From contig NC_079491.1 in NCBI RefSeq assembly GCF_020520425.1, forward strand, positions 25,907,449 through 25,971,448: a stretch of DNA of 64,000 nt, written 5' to 3'. Shown in pieces: positions 33,669 through 46,794 of the stretch; position 1 is the first letter of the stretch; every line of letters begins with the position of its first letter. This DNA is from Spinacia oleracea. Its lineage: Eukaryota; Streptophyta; Magnoliopsida; Caryophyllales; Amaranthaceae. The position numbers were made by a program, and so were the translations under genes. The notes beneath the pieces were generated by a model, which worked only from the letters and a program-made list of their open reading frames with translations, was not told the DNA's origin and did no database searches.

Positions 33669-34164
33669 ATGGTTCGCGTGATTAAACAGGTTAATTGAAA
33701 TTAGGGTTCTTAAATTGTTGAATTTGGAGGGTTTTGCAATTTGGGGAATTTAACTCAATTGATTGTTGAAGGTTGATGGTCCACGAGAGTATTGTTATTG
33801 CGGAGCTCCTGTGGCAAGGCTAACTTCTTGGACCCACGAAAATCCAGGTCGAAAATTCATTGGTTGCAAATTCTATGATCGAGAAACCGATACACGGAGA
33901 TGCTCGTATTTTTGGTGGACTGATTTGGAAAGCACTTTCTGGCAGAGGGATGTCATAAGGAATCTGTTGTTGGAGAAAAGATTGATGCAAATTGAGATGA
34001 ATGACATGAAAAAAAAGCTTGATGAGTTGAGCTACCCGAAAAGGTGGATCATGAATGGTCCGGAAAAGCACATTCTTAATGGAGGAGCAGATCAAAGTTT
34101 GTTATTCGTGGCTTGCCTAATGTTTGTAGTTATTGTATTTGGTGTTGTGATTTTATTCAAGTAG
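33669..34164 (+). CDS. GRF-type zinc-finger protein with C-terminal membrane helix, 137 aa, encoded inside the MULE
   Basis: A short first exon (33669-33689, MVRVIKQ) is joined over an 82-nt GT..AG intron to 33772-34164 in the same phase. The start is inferred, since the second exon has no suitable ATG before the domain. Residues about 14-60 form a GRF-type zinc finger (CYCGAP, NPGRKFIGC, RRCSYFWW) with its cysteines in place. A helical, charged segment follows (LLEKRLMQIEMNDMKKKLDE). The end is one hydrophobic helix (LLFVACLMFVVIVFGVVILF) before the stop. GRF fingers are known as nucleic-acid binding modules. Small plant proteins of this build are common and unexplained. Its position beside the left TIR, convergent with the transposase, matches mudrB. 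Its role is unknown. Confidence 0.78.
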
Positions 34165-35251
34165 TTTTTGAATTAAGGGTGTCGTTAGTGATCCGAATGT
34201 AGGATGGTATGATTGAATGATTTAGTGTAACGATGGTTGAATTGATTGCGTTTAATTGATGGATGGAAATGTAATATCGTTGGAATCATTGAATGAATAT
34301 GTTTGTCTTACCGTTCTGTTTTAATTAGGAGTAATGAAGAGGCAAATAAGTTGTTACAATTGTCGTAAATCTGGTCATTTTTCTGTTCTTTTAGGTCTAA
34401 ACTCCGTCAACTCAAAACTTTTCAAATTGAGTATGGCCTCTCCTAATCCCGTCAATTATTCGACATTGAAATAATGGTTGAAAAGAAATGATCAATCTTG
34501 AAAGAATCGTAAACGATCAAAGATTTAGTCATTGCAACTCGAGAATGAGTTGAATTGAACAATTAAAAGTGAACTATTGCGGACATAAGTCAACTTAAGT
34601 CAACTTTTGTTAACTTAAGTCAACTTTAAGTCAACAATTAAAAGTGAAACATGTTTAAAATCAACCTAAGCAACAACTTACCAACCAAAGTTGACTGACC
34701 AAAGTTGACTGATCAAAGTCAACCTAAGTCAACTTTGGTTGGGTTGCGAATTCAGAACTGATGCAGCAATAAGAACACCAGCAGCAAGAACAACAATACA
34801 ACACCACCAGCAGCAAGAAGAACACCACCAGCAGCTAAACATAGCAGAAGACCAACCAAAGTTGACTGACCAAAGTTGACTGACCAAAGTCAATCTAAGT
34901 CAACTTTGGTTGTGTTGCCAATTCAGAACTGATGCAACAATTGTAACAACATCAACAACTGAAGTACAATATCTGCAGCAAGAAGAACAACCACAGCAGC
35001 AAGAAGAACAACACCAGCAGCAAGAACAAATACAATACCAGCAGCAATCACCACCAATACTAGAAGCAAGAACAATTATACCAGGAACAAGAACAACTTA
35101 AAAACAAGATTACCAAGGCATTAAATTGATTAATTGTCATAATACTAAGTCAAAATTAGCAAAATTATCACCAGTTGTTGTGTTGTTATGAAAATAGCAA
35201 AATTATACTTCAAGGCATTGTTTCCAAATGCTAGAAACTACAAGCTACAAA
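34165..35251. other. Region between the convergent MULE genes, with TTGAC and CAG-rich repeats
   Basis: Two near-copies of a block built of accaaagttgactgaccaaa and caacctaagtcaactttggt lie at about 34680-34745 and 34850-34915. Between and after them is CAG/CAA-rich low-complexity sequence (34765-35100). I see no gene. The repeats contain many TTGAC/GTCAA cores. Confidence 0.6.
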
Positions 35252-36344
35252 CTACAAATCAGAAGTAATGTTCCTCCTCACTGGCATTTTAGTCCTAGGT
35301 TGTTGTGGCTGAGTTTGGGACTGGTGTTGATGAGTTTGGGACTGTTGTGTTTGGGTTACTTGGGATTGGGGCTGACTTGAAGATCCTGCACATGCAGCTG
35401 CAGCTACAGCAGCCTTAAGTACCCTTTCTTCCTTCTTTCTTCTCTGTTCAGCAACCCATGGAGTGTTGGATGTTGGCCTACCACCCTGCCCTTTGTAAGC
35501 TGGTTGATCAGGTGCACCATCCTTCTTGCCGGTTGTTCTGTTGTGACCTAGTCCACCACACTTCCCACACTTGTTTTGTTTTTTTGGTCTTTTAGGGTGC
35601 TCAACCTGGGTATGTTGGTCTCCCTTGGCCTGCTTCCCTTTCCCTTGTTTCTCCCCTGCTTCCAGTCTCCTCTTGTTTGCCTTTGACCTGCCAGGTTGTA
35701 CCTTGTATCTAGGTGGTGCTGGTGCAGGAACATCCACCTTCTCCCAAAACTTAGCACCAGGCATTGGTTTCACTGGCTTTTCATAAGCTTTCAGGTACTT
35801 CTCATGCTGTAATACTCATGCACATAGTCATCTGGATTAGCTCTTTTGTCCATGATGCAGGAGTATGCATGCACACATGGGATACCTGTTAGATCCCAGT
35901 GGAAGCAAGAGCATGTCCTGTTAGCCAAATCAATAGTGACTTGGTCACTGCCTAATTCCACCTCATATTGGTCATCCCTACTCTGTTTCACAATACACCC
36001 CCTGCTGTACTTCTCCAAGCCATCAAACACTGTGCCTATGTATGGCATCAGTTTCCTTCCTTTCATCTTCTTAGCAGCCTCCCATTTGTCGTTGTTCATT
36101 TTCATCATGTACCTCCTCATCCATTCCATCTGAGTTAGAATAGGTTTGTCCCTTGCATCTTTGATGACAGCATTAAAAGTCTCACACAAGTTGTTCAACA
36201 ACATGTTTGACTTCACATCAGTCAAGAAGGCCCACCTAGACCAATGTGTTGGTTGGATGTCATCTAGGTAGCTCCAAGCATCCTCATCAAGGAATCTGAT
36301 GGACTCCATTGCAATTTCAAAGTCCATCTACAACAAAAACATTA

Positions 36345-36740
36345 CCAACTCATTAAAAATAATCGGGAACGAGTCCAACTCTTAAAAAGTATGACTTTAA
36401 GTGAAAAGCAACTCGGGAACGAGTCCAACTCTTAAAAAGTGTGACTGTAAAGAGTTTGACATTACCAACTCATTAAAAACAAGCAATAATCGGGAACGAG
36501 TTCGACTCTTAAAAAGTTTGACTTTAAGTGAAACCAACTCGGGAACGAGTCCAACTCTTTAAAAGTTTGACTTAAAAAAGTTTGACATTACCAAATCATT
36601 AAAAACAAGCTTTAATCGGGAACGAGTCCGACTTTTTAAAAGTTTGACTTTAACTGAAAACCAACTCGGGATCGACTCCAACTCTATAAAAGTTTGACTT
36701 TAACTGAAAACCAACTCGGGAACGAGTCCAACCCTAAAAT
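36345..36740. repeat. Tandem repeat of about 60 bp in a transposase intron
   Basis: Imperfect units built of cgggaacgagtccaactctt, aaaagtttgactttaa and gtgaaaaccaa recur about six times. They lie inside the intron 37043-36328. Confidence 0.8.
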
Positions 36741-36744
36741 TTAA

Positions 36745-37005
36745 TCATCTGCACAGATCAACTAATCTGCACAGATCCTTTGATCTGTATAGAACAACTG
36801 GTCTACACATATCATATGATATGTACAGATCAACTGATCTGCACAGATTAACTGATCTGCACATATCATATGATATGCACAGATCAACTGATCTGCACAA
36901 ATCATTTGATCTGTACATATCAGCTAATATTCACATATCAAAGGATCTATACAGACCAGCTGATCTGCACAGATCAGTTGATCTGCACATATCATCTAGT
37001 CTGAA
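36745..37005. repeat. Short palindrome-rich tandem repeat (gatcaactgatctgcaca) in the same intron
   Basis: Units of about 18 bp, such as cagatcaactgatctgca and catatcatatgatatgca, repeat for some 250 bases. Many are self-complementary. Confidence 0.8.
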
Positions 37006-39217
37006 CTTTGTGTGTACAAATGCCAGTGAAATTAGACACTTACAAATGTTGTAGCTCTAGCTGCATCCCAAAACAAGTCCTTAAACAAAGTTCGAGTGAA
37101 ATTGAGCTTAAAGTTTGCCCATATGTGCCTAACACAGAATCTGTTGTTGGCTTGTGGAGTCACTGTCTTGATTGCTTCAAGCAAACCCTACACCATTGTT
37201 TAAGTCAGTGTGTGCACCTTAATGAACAAATAAAACCAAAAATATAAGCAACAAAATCAAAGAAAATTACCTTTTGTCTGTCAGACATAAAAGTCAAGCC
37301 AACACCATTGCTTCCACCATCAAAATCCTTCATAAACAAATCAATAAACCAACACCATGTCTCTGTGTTTTCTATCTCCACAGTTGCCCATGCAATGGGG
37401 AAGATATTATTATTCTCATCCTTCCCAACAGCTACCAATATCTGACCTGGATATGCACCCTTCAAGTGACAGCCATCCAATCCAACAATTGGCCTACAAC
37501 CATTCCTAAACCCATTCATCAAAGGTTCTAGACAGCAGTACATCCTCAAGAACAGGGGCTTCTCAGGCCCAAAATTGCTGTCAACCAACACCAAACAACT
37601 ACTGCCAGGGTTATGTGTCAAGAATGCTTTGGCATATTCCCACACTCTGCCATACTGCTCTGCTGATGACCCATATAGAGCCAATTTTGCTCTAGCCCTT
37701 GCCAACCAAGCAGTGGAATAAGTTATCTTAACACCTAATTCAAGCATCACCCTTTCCATGAACTTTTTCAGTTTCCAGTGAGGATCTGATCTCCAAGTCT
37801 CCAAGTATCTCTCACATAAGTAATCAGACTTCACACATTTTCTCACAGTAGTCCTAACACATGTATGCCTTAGATTCATTGTCCTAATCTGCAGATAATC
37901 AGTTTGTGGCAACATCCTCACATGGATTTTGAAAGGGCATTTGTTTGGACATGCACAACTAGGTTTCCTACCCCTACCACTGTCCCAAGGACACCCACAC
38001 CTATTCCTACACTACACAGTTATCCTTTGTTGCTCATTGTGAAGGAAGTAGCAATCGTACTTGTTCTCAGCAGCATGTGCCCTTAGTGCCTTCCTAACCA
38101 CAACAACAGATGAAAATCTATGCCCAATCTTCAACTGGATCTTCCTTTTGAAGTCCACTACAGGGTTGAAGGTACAATAATCATCCTCAAAATCATCATC
38201 AGATCCACCAACACTCCTTAGCTCATCACTGTCCCAATGAAGCTCCTCTTGGTTATTCACCTCAAGCTCTTCAAGATCTCTCAAGTTCCTCTGAACACTA
38301 TCATCCCCAATATTAGCATTCCCCCCAATACTGTGTCTTAGCTGCCTAAACAGATCATCACTAACTATGGTCTGCAAAAACAAGGACTCATCATCATCTA
38401 AACCTATCTCTTCCTCCCCTGCAACCCAATCTATGTCCAAATCAGACAGATCTGAACTAGATGACCCTTCAAACAACTGCTTCTTACTTGTTCTCTTCTT
38501 CTTTTTCTTACCACCCACTTCACTATGCCCATTCTCCCCTTTTTTCTTCCTCTGTGCAACTCTCTTAAGTTTTGGAGTCCTCTGGGGGTGTGTTATCACT
38601 GTTTTCAGTTTTGATTTGTGGGGAAGGCTGTGTTTCTGCAGCTAGAGATGGTGGTGGAGATGGATAGGGAGATGGTTGTGGTGATGGTTCTCTGTTGGAT
38701 AGGCTAGCTAACCACTCATCTTCACTCAACACAACAGCAGCTTCTGCCCAATTGGAGGAAAAAGAACCCACTCCATTGTTTCTAATGCTCCTCCTAGCAG
38801 ACAATTTCACTCTCCCCCCTATACCACTGAAATCAAACCCTGTGTTTTGGCTGCTTTGACCCTCATCTTCACTCAACCTTGCTCTATACTGTGAATGATT
38901 TGGATGGGCTGATTTCAGTAAGGAAGAGATATTGGGTTGGGCTGATTTGTGTGTGGTGTGTTCACTTGGGTGGGCAGTTTGGGAAGGAGGTCTGAATGGG
39001 TTGATCAGATTGGTTCTGGGCCTGCTTTCCTCTCTTAAAATTTCTGAAAACCCGGGAAGTTTGGTTCTATGCAACGGAGTTACAGGAAGTGGTGGTAATT
39101 GGGGTCGCTCAAATGTTGCTAAGGTTAAAATCTCAACATACCCATGTATGTCCTTAGTCTGTAAAACTCCTAAAATGTCCTCTTCATTGCTAATTTCAAC
39201 TTTCCCAGTGGTTAATG

Positions 39218-40625
39218 TGTTAGGTTATGATACATATGACATTACATAGATCATGCGGAAACAACCATTAACCCAGGACAACATATTATTTACACATAAT
39301 CATATAGCATAATTTAGATGCATACTCTTTGTTGCGTGCCCTCCCTAGCTGCGCCCGAACCGAACAAGAACAAGTCTTTAGGACTCCAAGTGTCGTCCCT
39401 CCGTAGATAGTCCACAGCACGTCCGGATCCGCCTTAAGATTGACCAACTAGAATCGCCCTTAAGGTACTAGAAAATTTCGGCAATTTGAGCAAGATGTGT
39501 GTTTGAATTTTCTCTCAAAAACTCACTTTGAATACTTTGAAAAACGTTATAAATTGCGAGCCCTAGCCTCATATTTATAGGGGTATGGAAAGGGAATCGA
39601 AATCCTACTCAGATACAAATTAATTAAACCTAGAATCCTACAAGAACTCTAATTTAATTAATTTATCAATTAGAATTAGGAATTTAATCATTAACCGAAC
39701 TCTGCATGTTTTAGGAAACGTGCACGAACACAAACACTTGCACACACACGCACGGCAGCCACGATGGGCCCCCATGCGTGCGCGCGAGCAGCAGCCCACG
39801 CAGCGCCCGCGCGCGCTGCGCGCTGCGCGTGCTGTGCGCGCTGTGCGCGCTGCGCAGCCTGCTGGGCCTGGCCTTGCGCTGGGCCTGGCGAGGCTGTTTG
39901 TGCGGCGCGCTTGGCTTGCTGGGCGATGGCCTGGCTTCGTGCTGGGCCTCGTCCGGCAGGCCTCGTCCGATGCTTATTCGTACGATGCGCTTCCGATTAA
40001 ATTTTCCGATTCCGGAATTCATTTCCGATACGAACAATATTTAGTATTTCCGATTCCGGAATTAATTTCCGTTTCGAACAAATATTTAATATTTCCGTTT
40101 CCGGAATTATTTTCCGATTCCGGTAATATTTCCGATTCTGACAATATTTCCGTTTCCGGCAATATTTCCGATTCTGGCAATATTTCCATTTCCGATAATA
40201 TTTTCCGATACGTACCATGTTTCCGTTTCCGGCAACATCTACGACTTGGATAATATTTATATTTCCGATACGATCCATATTTCCGTTTCCGGCAATATCA
40301 TCGTTTCCGGAGTATTCATTTCTTGCCTGTGACGATCTTAGCTCCCACTGAAACCAAGATCCGTCGGTTCCGAATATTCATAGATGGAGTATTTAATGCC
40401 ATTAAATACTTGATCCGTTTACGTACTATTTGTGTGACCCTACGGGTTCAGTCAAGAGTAAGCTGTGGATTAATATCATTAATTCCACTTGAACTGAAGC
40501 GGCCTCTAGCTAGGCATTCAGCTCACTTGATCTCACTGAATTATTAACTTGTTAATTAATACTGAACCGCATTTATTAGACTTAACATAGAATGCATACT
40601 TGGACCAAGGGCATTATTTCCTTCA
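39218..40625 (-). repeat. 3' LTR of copia B (left)
   Basis: It runs TGTTAGGTTATG..TTCCTTCA. Like A it has a GC-rich segment (39765-39950) and a TTTCCG array (39985-40315). A TATA box on the minus strand is near 39572-39579. Confidence 0.92.
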
Positions 40626-41399
40626 GTCTCCCACTTGTCCTTAGGGACAAGTGTGCATTTCCTAATTCCTTTGTCGCTCGATGCTTGCTCTTGATCATAA
40701 GGTAAGAGTTGTCATCCTTATTACGTCCAGAGGTGTTCCTCGGTTTCAGAGTTCAACTGATCAAATAAACAGATAATCATAGCCTATGATTCATCCGAGC
40801 ACGGCCATGCATTTCACAGTTTCTAGCTCTCCGAGTGGCCTTGTACAACTTTTAAGCATCTCATCCCGATTTATGGGAGGACAATCCCAATCTTGCGATC
40901 TTGAGATTAGACTTCGTTTGATAGGTGATTACCTGAGCGTTGCCTTTATAGCCTCCTTTTACGGTGCGACGGTTGGTCAACGTCAAAGCAACCAGTTCTC
41001 AAACAAGTAATCTCAAATCTCTCAGGTATTGAGGATTTAGTGTCTAATAATTTAATGAAATTTACTTATGACAGACTTTCATCTCTTACAGTAAAGTTTC
41101 ATAGGTCTTGTCCGATACTAGTCTTCCCAAAGTAAGTATCTATGCAAATGATTATGACATTGCCATGTCCACATAGTTCAAGAAACAGAACTACTAGTCA
41201 TCTTGCATTCTAGTCGTCTAACGTTTTCTATGCGTCCGATTTTATAGAAAACTCCGACTAGGGACCATTTTCAACTTTTGACATTCAAGTTCACTTGATA
41301 GACATTTCTTAGTCACAGGACTGGTCCTGACAGTCTATCTTGAATATATTGTCAAATTGAAGGGACTCATCATTTAATACTAAACCAAGATTAAATGGA

Positions 41400-44300
41400 A
41401 TATGAAAACACATTTCATATATGATAAATGTTCAACCCCAATGTTTTACAACCATGGGCCTCTAACCCATCTTTAAAACATTTCATGGAATTCAAAGCTA
41501 TGTTTGATTTCCAGTGCTACAACGTGAGTGTTGCTTCTCACTTGTTGCATAGGTTTAGTTATCATGCTTTGCCAATCTTAATATCCTTTTCATCGAATGT
41601 TCTTCGAGATATGATGATAAGATCTTTTGAGTTTGTTTATTATGTGATCTAGTCTTTCTTACTTCGATAGTGGTTCTACGCATTTTGCAATGAAGAATCA
41701 TCAAGTTAGCAGACATGTGATCCACCCAAGTTCAATGAAGAACTCATTAATATAAACAACTCTGTTTTATTGCTTCTTAGGCAATAAGTACTTTTACTTC
41801 AACTGTTTAGGTTGCTAGTGATGCTTTGTTTGGATTTACCTATCCAAGCAGTTCATAGATATGTGGAAGACTCTCCAACTATATCTTAGAACATAGAAAT
41901 TATTATTTTAATTTCCCACGCAACAACTCATGGTCTCCAACCCATGTTGCCATTTCAAAACACGATGCTCTATAGCTCGTCCTTATCAATGGTTAACTCC
42001 AAAGGGTCTTGCTTGATCCTTTGCCAGTGTTTATGCGTGTAGCATCAATATTTAGCATATCTTTATTTCCTTGAATCAAGAACTATTCCTATGTACTTTT
42101 TCAAGTACCATAAGTATTCTTGATCTCAATCTAGTTGATCTTCACTTAGATCAATAGAGATTGGTATATGTTCGTCATGCCTAAAGTCATACGATACGTT
42201 TTTGGCGATCCTCATATTATATCATACATGATAAATTCTTTTGCAGAATAATTCCCAATTGAATTCTATTCATGTAACTTTAGCTCATCTAGTTTCAGTA
42301 GATACTAAATCCAGCTAAATTCTTTGACGTATAATATAGGTTAAGAATCTTACTTAGATCCTTGGATGTTTAACTTAGTAAATGCTTATACATAGTTCAA
42401 ACATTCTTTACTTAGATTTATTCACATGCGTCGAATATCTCCAATGGAGACTTTCGTGTTTGATTTAGTAAATGCCATTACTTAATCCAAAACAATATCA
42501 TAAGATCTTTGTAAATGGATCTTAATACCCAGTATGTACTAAGTTTCGCCATGGTCCATCATTGATGAATAATTTCAAATCTAAGTCATTAGCATTTGAA
42601 TGTTATTTCACAATAGAGAGATATGTGTGTGATACACATAGGACCAATTAAGTTTTAAGTACTCCCACTAAACTTCTTATATATCTATAAGAATCATGTA
42701 TATTTTATGAAACTAAAATACTTATTAGTTTCACTAAAATACAGTTCCAATTCCCAATTGCTTGCTTAAATCTGTACTTAGATTTTATAAGCTAGCTTTC
42801 CTTTTCAAGCATTTATTTGGATCCACAAATCCTATGACATACCATGTACATTGTTTATTCCAACATTTGATTGAGGAATACGTTTTGTCATCCAATTGCC
42901 ATATGTACCAATATGCAATCATTGCTTGAATTATAGACTTAAGCATTACGATTTTGCATGAGGTTTCAACACAATCCATGCCATGAATTTGCTTGTAACC
43001 TTTAGCAACTAATCTAGCTTTGTGTGTGAACACAATTCCATGTTTGATGGTTTTTATCCTTAAAACAAACTTGCAACCAATAGGTGTGAAACTATTCTTG
43101 CAAATCAACAAAATTTCAATTTTGTCATCAAAACATTGAGTATGTTTTATGGCCTCTAACCATTTAAAACATTTGAGTCTATATATGGCCTCTAACCATT
43201 TTAGGCAATCTGGGTTTCGTCATAGCTTTCTTACAAGTCACTTCTTTTAGTTTGACTGCAAGTTGTAGGTTTCTTTACTATCTAATAGAAGAATTGCATA
43301 GTTTCAGTGACCTGAACTCCATGTTTCTTCACTATCTAATAGAAGAATCTCATAGTTCCAGTGACTTGAACTCTATGCCTACTTGGGTATAGAACATCAA
43401 ACATTAGAATATCAATAGCCACTTAAAGTCCTTTGAATATTCTGTTCTCCTTGAAGCACTTGTAAAGTCTTCTAAGAGATGTCTATTCTTTAAAGCCACT
43501 TCTAAAGTCCTTAAAGAATAAGTTCGGATTTTCTGAAGCACTTCGAAAAGCCTCCGGAATTTCCGTTTATGTTTGTTGTTCGCCTCGAAGACTTTCGAGG
43601 TCTATTTTCTCCCACTTGTCATTTTGGAAACGAATCTCCAAAAGGACATTATTCCGAGCAAACAAACATTATGTTCTCAAAAATTCGTGGTAGAAACAAT
43701 ACCCTTGTGTCTCATTTGAATAAATCACAATGAAACATATATCTAGACTTGGGCCTTAGTTTGTCGAATGACAAACACTAAGCTCCCACTGAGTTTTGCA
43801 ACTCTCTAGATATTTTATGAAAAGTTATTCTGAAATTACTTTTCAAAAGCTTTGACGAATTTGGTTTAGTTTGGTGGTAGTTGAGCATTTTGTTTTAGAA
43901 ATTATAGGAAAAGTCTTTATGATTCATCTTTGATCGAATCAAGTACTAATCGACTTCGATCATTCCAACTTAGATATGCCATATCTTATGGAGCTAGATT
44001 GTGAAATTACAACACACAATCATTGATGATCATATTTGGTCTCAAGTAATCATCAACATGATCTAACCTAGATCTTTATGATTTCTTGCCAAGTGGATTT
44101 TATACTTCTGAATCTTTGAACTAGCCAAACAGATTCAACTTATATCACATTTGAGTAAATAAACCTATATTCACTCAAATCCATGTGAAATAATAAAGTC
44201 ATAAAATCTTTCTTTAGCTTTGAACTCTATTGTCTAGGCGTTCTAACAATAGTTCATATCTTTTGTTACTTTCAACAAGTAAGACTAGTTGTCTTAAATT

Positions 44301-45454
44301 GATCTAGAAATCAATGAACTTTCAAAAGTCCATTAAAATAGAGCTTTTGAATGTTAACTTGTTGATATGGTCTAAGTAACAATGCCAAAGATTAGTGGAA
44401 CTCAAATCAAGGGGTTGATTTGAACCTAGTAAAGTTCTTTAAAGAGTTGTTTGTTTTAATCAAGCATATTGACTCATTCCGTAAATGACCATTTCATTCA
44501 AATAAACAAACAAACAAGCATTGTTTTTGTTCTTCTGAATGTGAGTCTTTCTGTGTTTGAAGCAGAAATTTAGGTATGCTGATTATGGAACAAAATAGCC
44601 ATTTAGTTCCAGCCTTTGAAAGGACTTAAAACAAACTAGATGACCCTACAACTAATGTAGCATTGCCATGCTTCATTTCCCACTTGTAGGTCATTAGTGT
44701 ATCCTAGCTTCCATTGTTTGAGTTATTACCGAAGTAAGAACCTCAAGCGGTATATGATACCAAGGAAGTTTGATTGCTAGGTCACTTCTCTTTAAACATA
44801 AACTTATAGGTAGAAACGGAATCGTAAATTCCTTTCATTTGTTCCTCGTTTTCCTATTTCTTGTACCTTTTCTTATAGTCTTAAGAATTGAATTCTTTAG
44901 TGTTGACTTCTATACTTTGTTAGACATGTCCAATGTCACCAACAAGGTTCTTTACCATTTTAATTTATGTTGAATATTTTGTTTCAACTAGATGATCTTA
45001 CCAGAAGCTTCTAAAGTTCTCTAAGCATCGATCTATTCGAATGTCTAGGGACTAGACTCATTCGAGAATTAAATGGACAAAGATATTAGGTTGTTAACCA
45101 TTGGTAAAGCTGAGCGTTTAAGTTCAATGCTTTATGATCTCAAAACTACATTGTATTTTGAATTCACAAGCACCAATTGGTTTGCCATTCGATTTTGATC
45201 TTCGAAAACAACCATAAAAGTCGCTAAAAGAAACGTACATTTTAAATTGCTCACTTTCTCTCATTTCCGTGAATCGTTCTTGGATTCACTACCAATCGAG
45301 GAAATTTACTGTTACCTTTCTAAAAGGATTTATTGCAGTGCAAGATATTTAATTATAAACAATAATTAAAACATTTATTGAAGCATGCAAAGTCTAAACA
45401 TTTATCATGAGTAATAACTTGAAAATGAAAGCAATCATGCAATCTAAGCAAGTC
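41400..45454 (-). pseudogene. Ruined gag-pol core of copia B
   Basis: No frame above about 110 codons remains. Patches still align with element A: 42785-43111 on the minus strand has ARLVAKGYKQIHGMD from the reverse transcriptase, and 43570-43740 matches the A region at 22160-22330. Short local duplications have accumulated (for example near 43262-43370). Length is about that of the intact core of A, so decay was mostly by small changes. Confidence 0.8.
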
Positions 45455-46794
45455 ATTAGCATTTTATTCGAATTATGTGTTCCGGCAGGTGTGAATAAAA
45501 TGATTCCAAGACCCTAAAACCATTGAAGAATTAAGCACAGTTTGTCGACTCAATTCTAAAACATTTTAGGTAAGCAAAAGCCTTTTGCTAATAGTCTAGA
45601 AACTACTCTTGGTTGATAGGTACGTCTAAGAACTTATTAGGTAAACCTATCGATTTTACCACGACATAAAAGGACTCCTTACTTATATCGTTGAGTTTCA
45701 CCAAAACTAACATGTACTCACAATTATTTGTGTACCTTTCCCCTTTAGGACCAATAAGTAACACCTCGCTGAGCGAAAACTATTACTAGATTGATGTAAA
45801 GGATATCCAAGCAAGTGTATATTTTGGCATGGCACCTTTTAACTCAATTTTTAAGTTTGGAACTTAAGGCTCTTACTATGTTGGTTAGATTTTAAGTGAA
45901 CTAAAATCCTTAATCATGCAACATAATCAAGCTTTTGATCTCATGCATTTTAAGACATATTTAAAACAATAAATAACTTAAAACATGCATAAGATATTTG
46001 TGATCTAGTATGGCCCGACTTCATCTTGAAGCTTTGACTTCAAAGTCCGTCTTGAAAATCTCCGTGGGAGGCACCATTTTCTTCAAATAGGATAAGCTAT
46101 AACTAATTACAACAATTTGATGGTTCGCAGACCATATTTGAATTGAAAAATAACTTTGGTACTTTAGACCAATTACATTCAAATTAATGGTACGCAGACC
46201 ATATTTTCTATCCTATTTGGGCCATACTAGTCACTTCATAACCTGCAAAATAGTACATATACAATATATACCATTCACCCATTCATTATCATGAATGGCC
46301 CACATAGCTGGTTAGTAAAACACATTATGCATCACGTAAACATTTGCAGCAATTAATCAAGGGCACCAATAATCTACCAATTATTCAGTCCTTATTAATT
46401 CTAATCAAGTTGTTTTAACCTTAAGGATTTGTAGACCTAATCAAGAGTTTATGACTAAAAAGCGCTCCCACTTAAACCAATAAATTCATATGCTTTACTG
46501 ATTTTAAACATAAAAATGTATTTCTAGTCTAACCAGAAACATACAAATTTAATTAAAATTTAAAGCTCATATAAATTTATAATTGAATCCAAAAAGTTTA
46601 ATTTAATTTCAGTCGTATTTAAATTAATTCATGATTTTAATTTTAGTAAGATAATTAGAATAAATAACATTTATTATAATTACAATATTCAAAATTAAAA
46701 TCCAAGAAAATAATTTAAATTAATTTTAAAATTAATTAAAATTACTTGAACTGGAATTTTCAAATTAAACGTTCAAAACGATCTTTAATCGTAA
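45455..46794 (-). other. Leader (5' UTR) of copia B, AT-rich part
   Basis: Closely similar to 24451-25794 of element A, including the gttatgtgttccggcaggtg region. Non-coding but conserved, in contrast to the ruined core next to it. Confidence 0.75.

Larger units (their letters stand above)
35252..39217 (-). pseudogene. MULE transposase gene, main part, broken
   Basis: Reading leftward: a charged, low-complexity segment (39217-38565), then acidic and MuDR-type N-terminal sequence (38599-38012). The catalytic region follows (37921-37271: VGLDGCHLKGAYPG and MSDRQK), then exon 37187-37044, then exon 36327-35791. That last exon has NNLCETFNAV and a SWIM finger with CSC and CVH. The C-terminal tail (35773-35252) has a CCHC-like CGKCGGLGHN whose last cysteine is absent. 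Introns 37270-37188 and 37043-36328 are GT..AG. Damage seen: a frameshift near 38590, an in-frame TAG at 38014-38012 between ITV and CRNRC, and a one-base shift near 35805. Plant MULE transposases cut and insert the element at its TIRs. This copy would not make a full protein. Confidence 0.85.

Noticed and set aside
33376..33685. Two frames of 87-101 codons at the left TIR of the MULE
   Set aside because: They cover TIR and 5'-UTR sequence. The GRF gene is better explained by the short exon at 33669 spliced to 33772.
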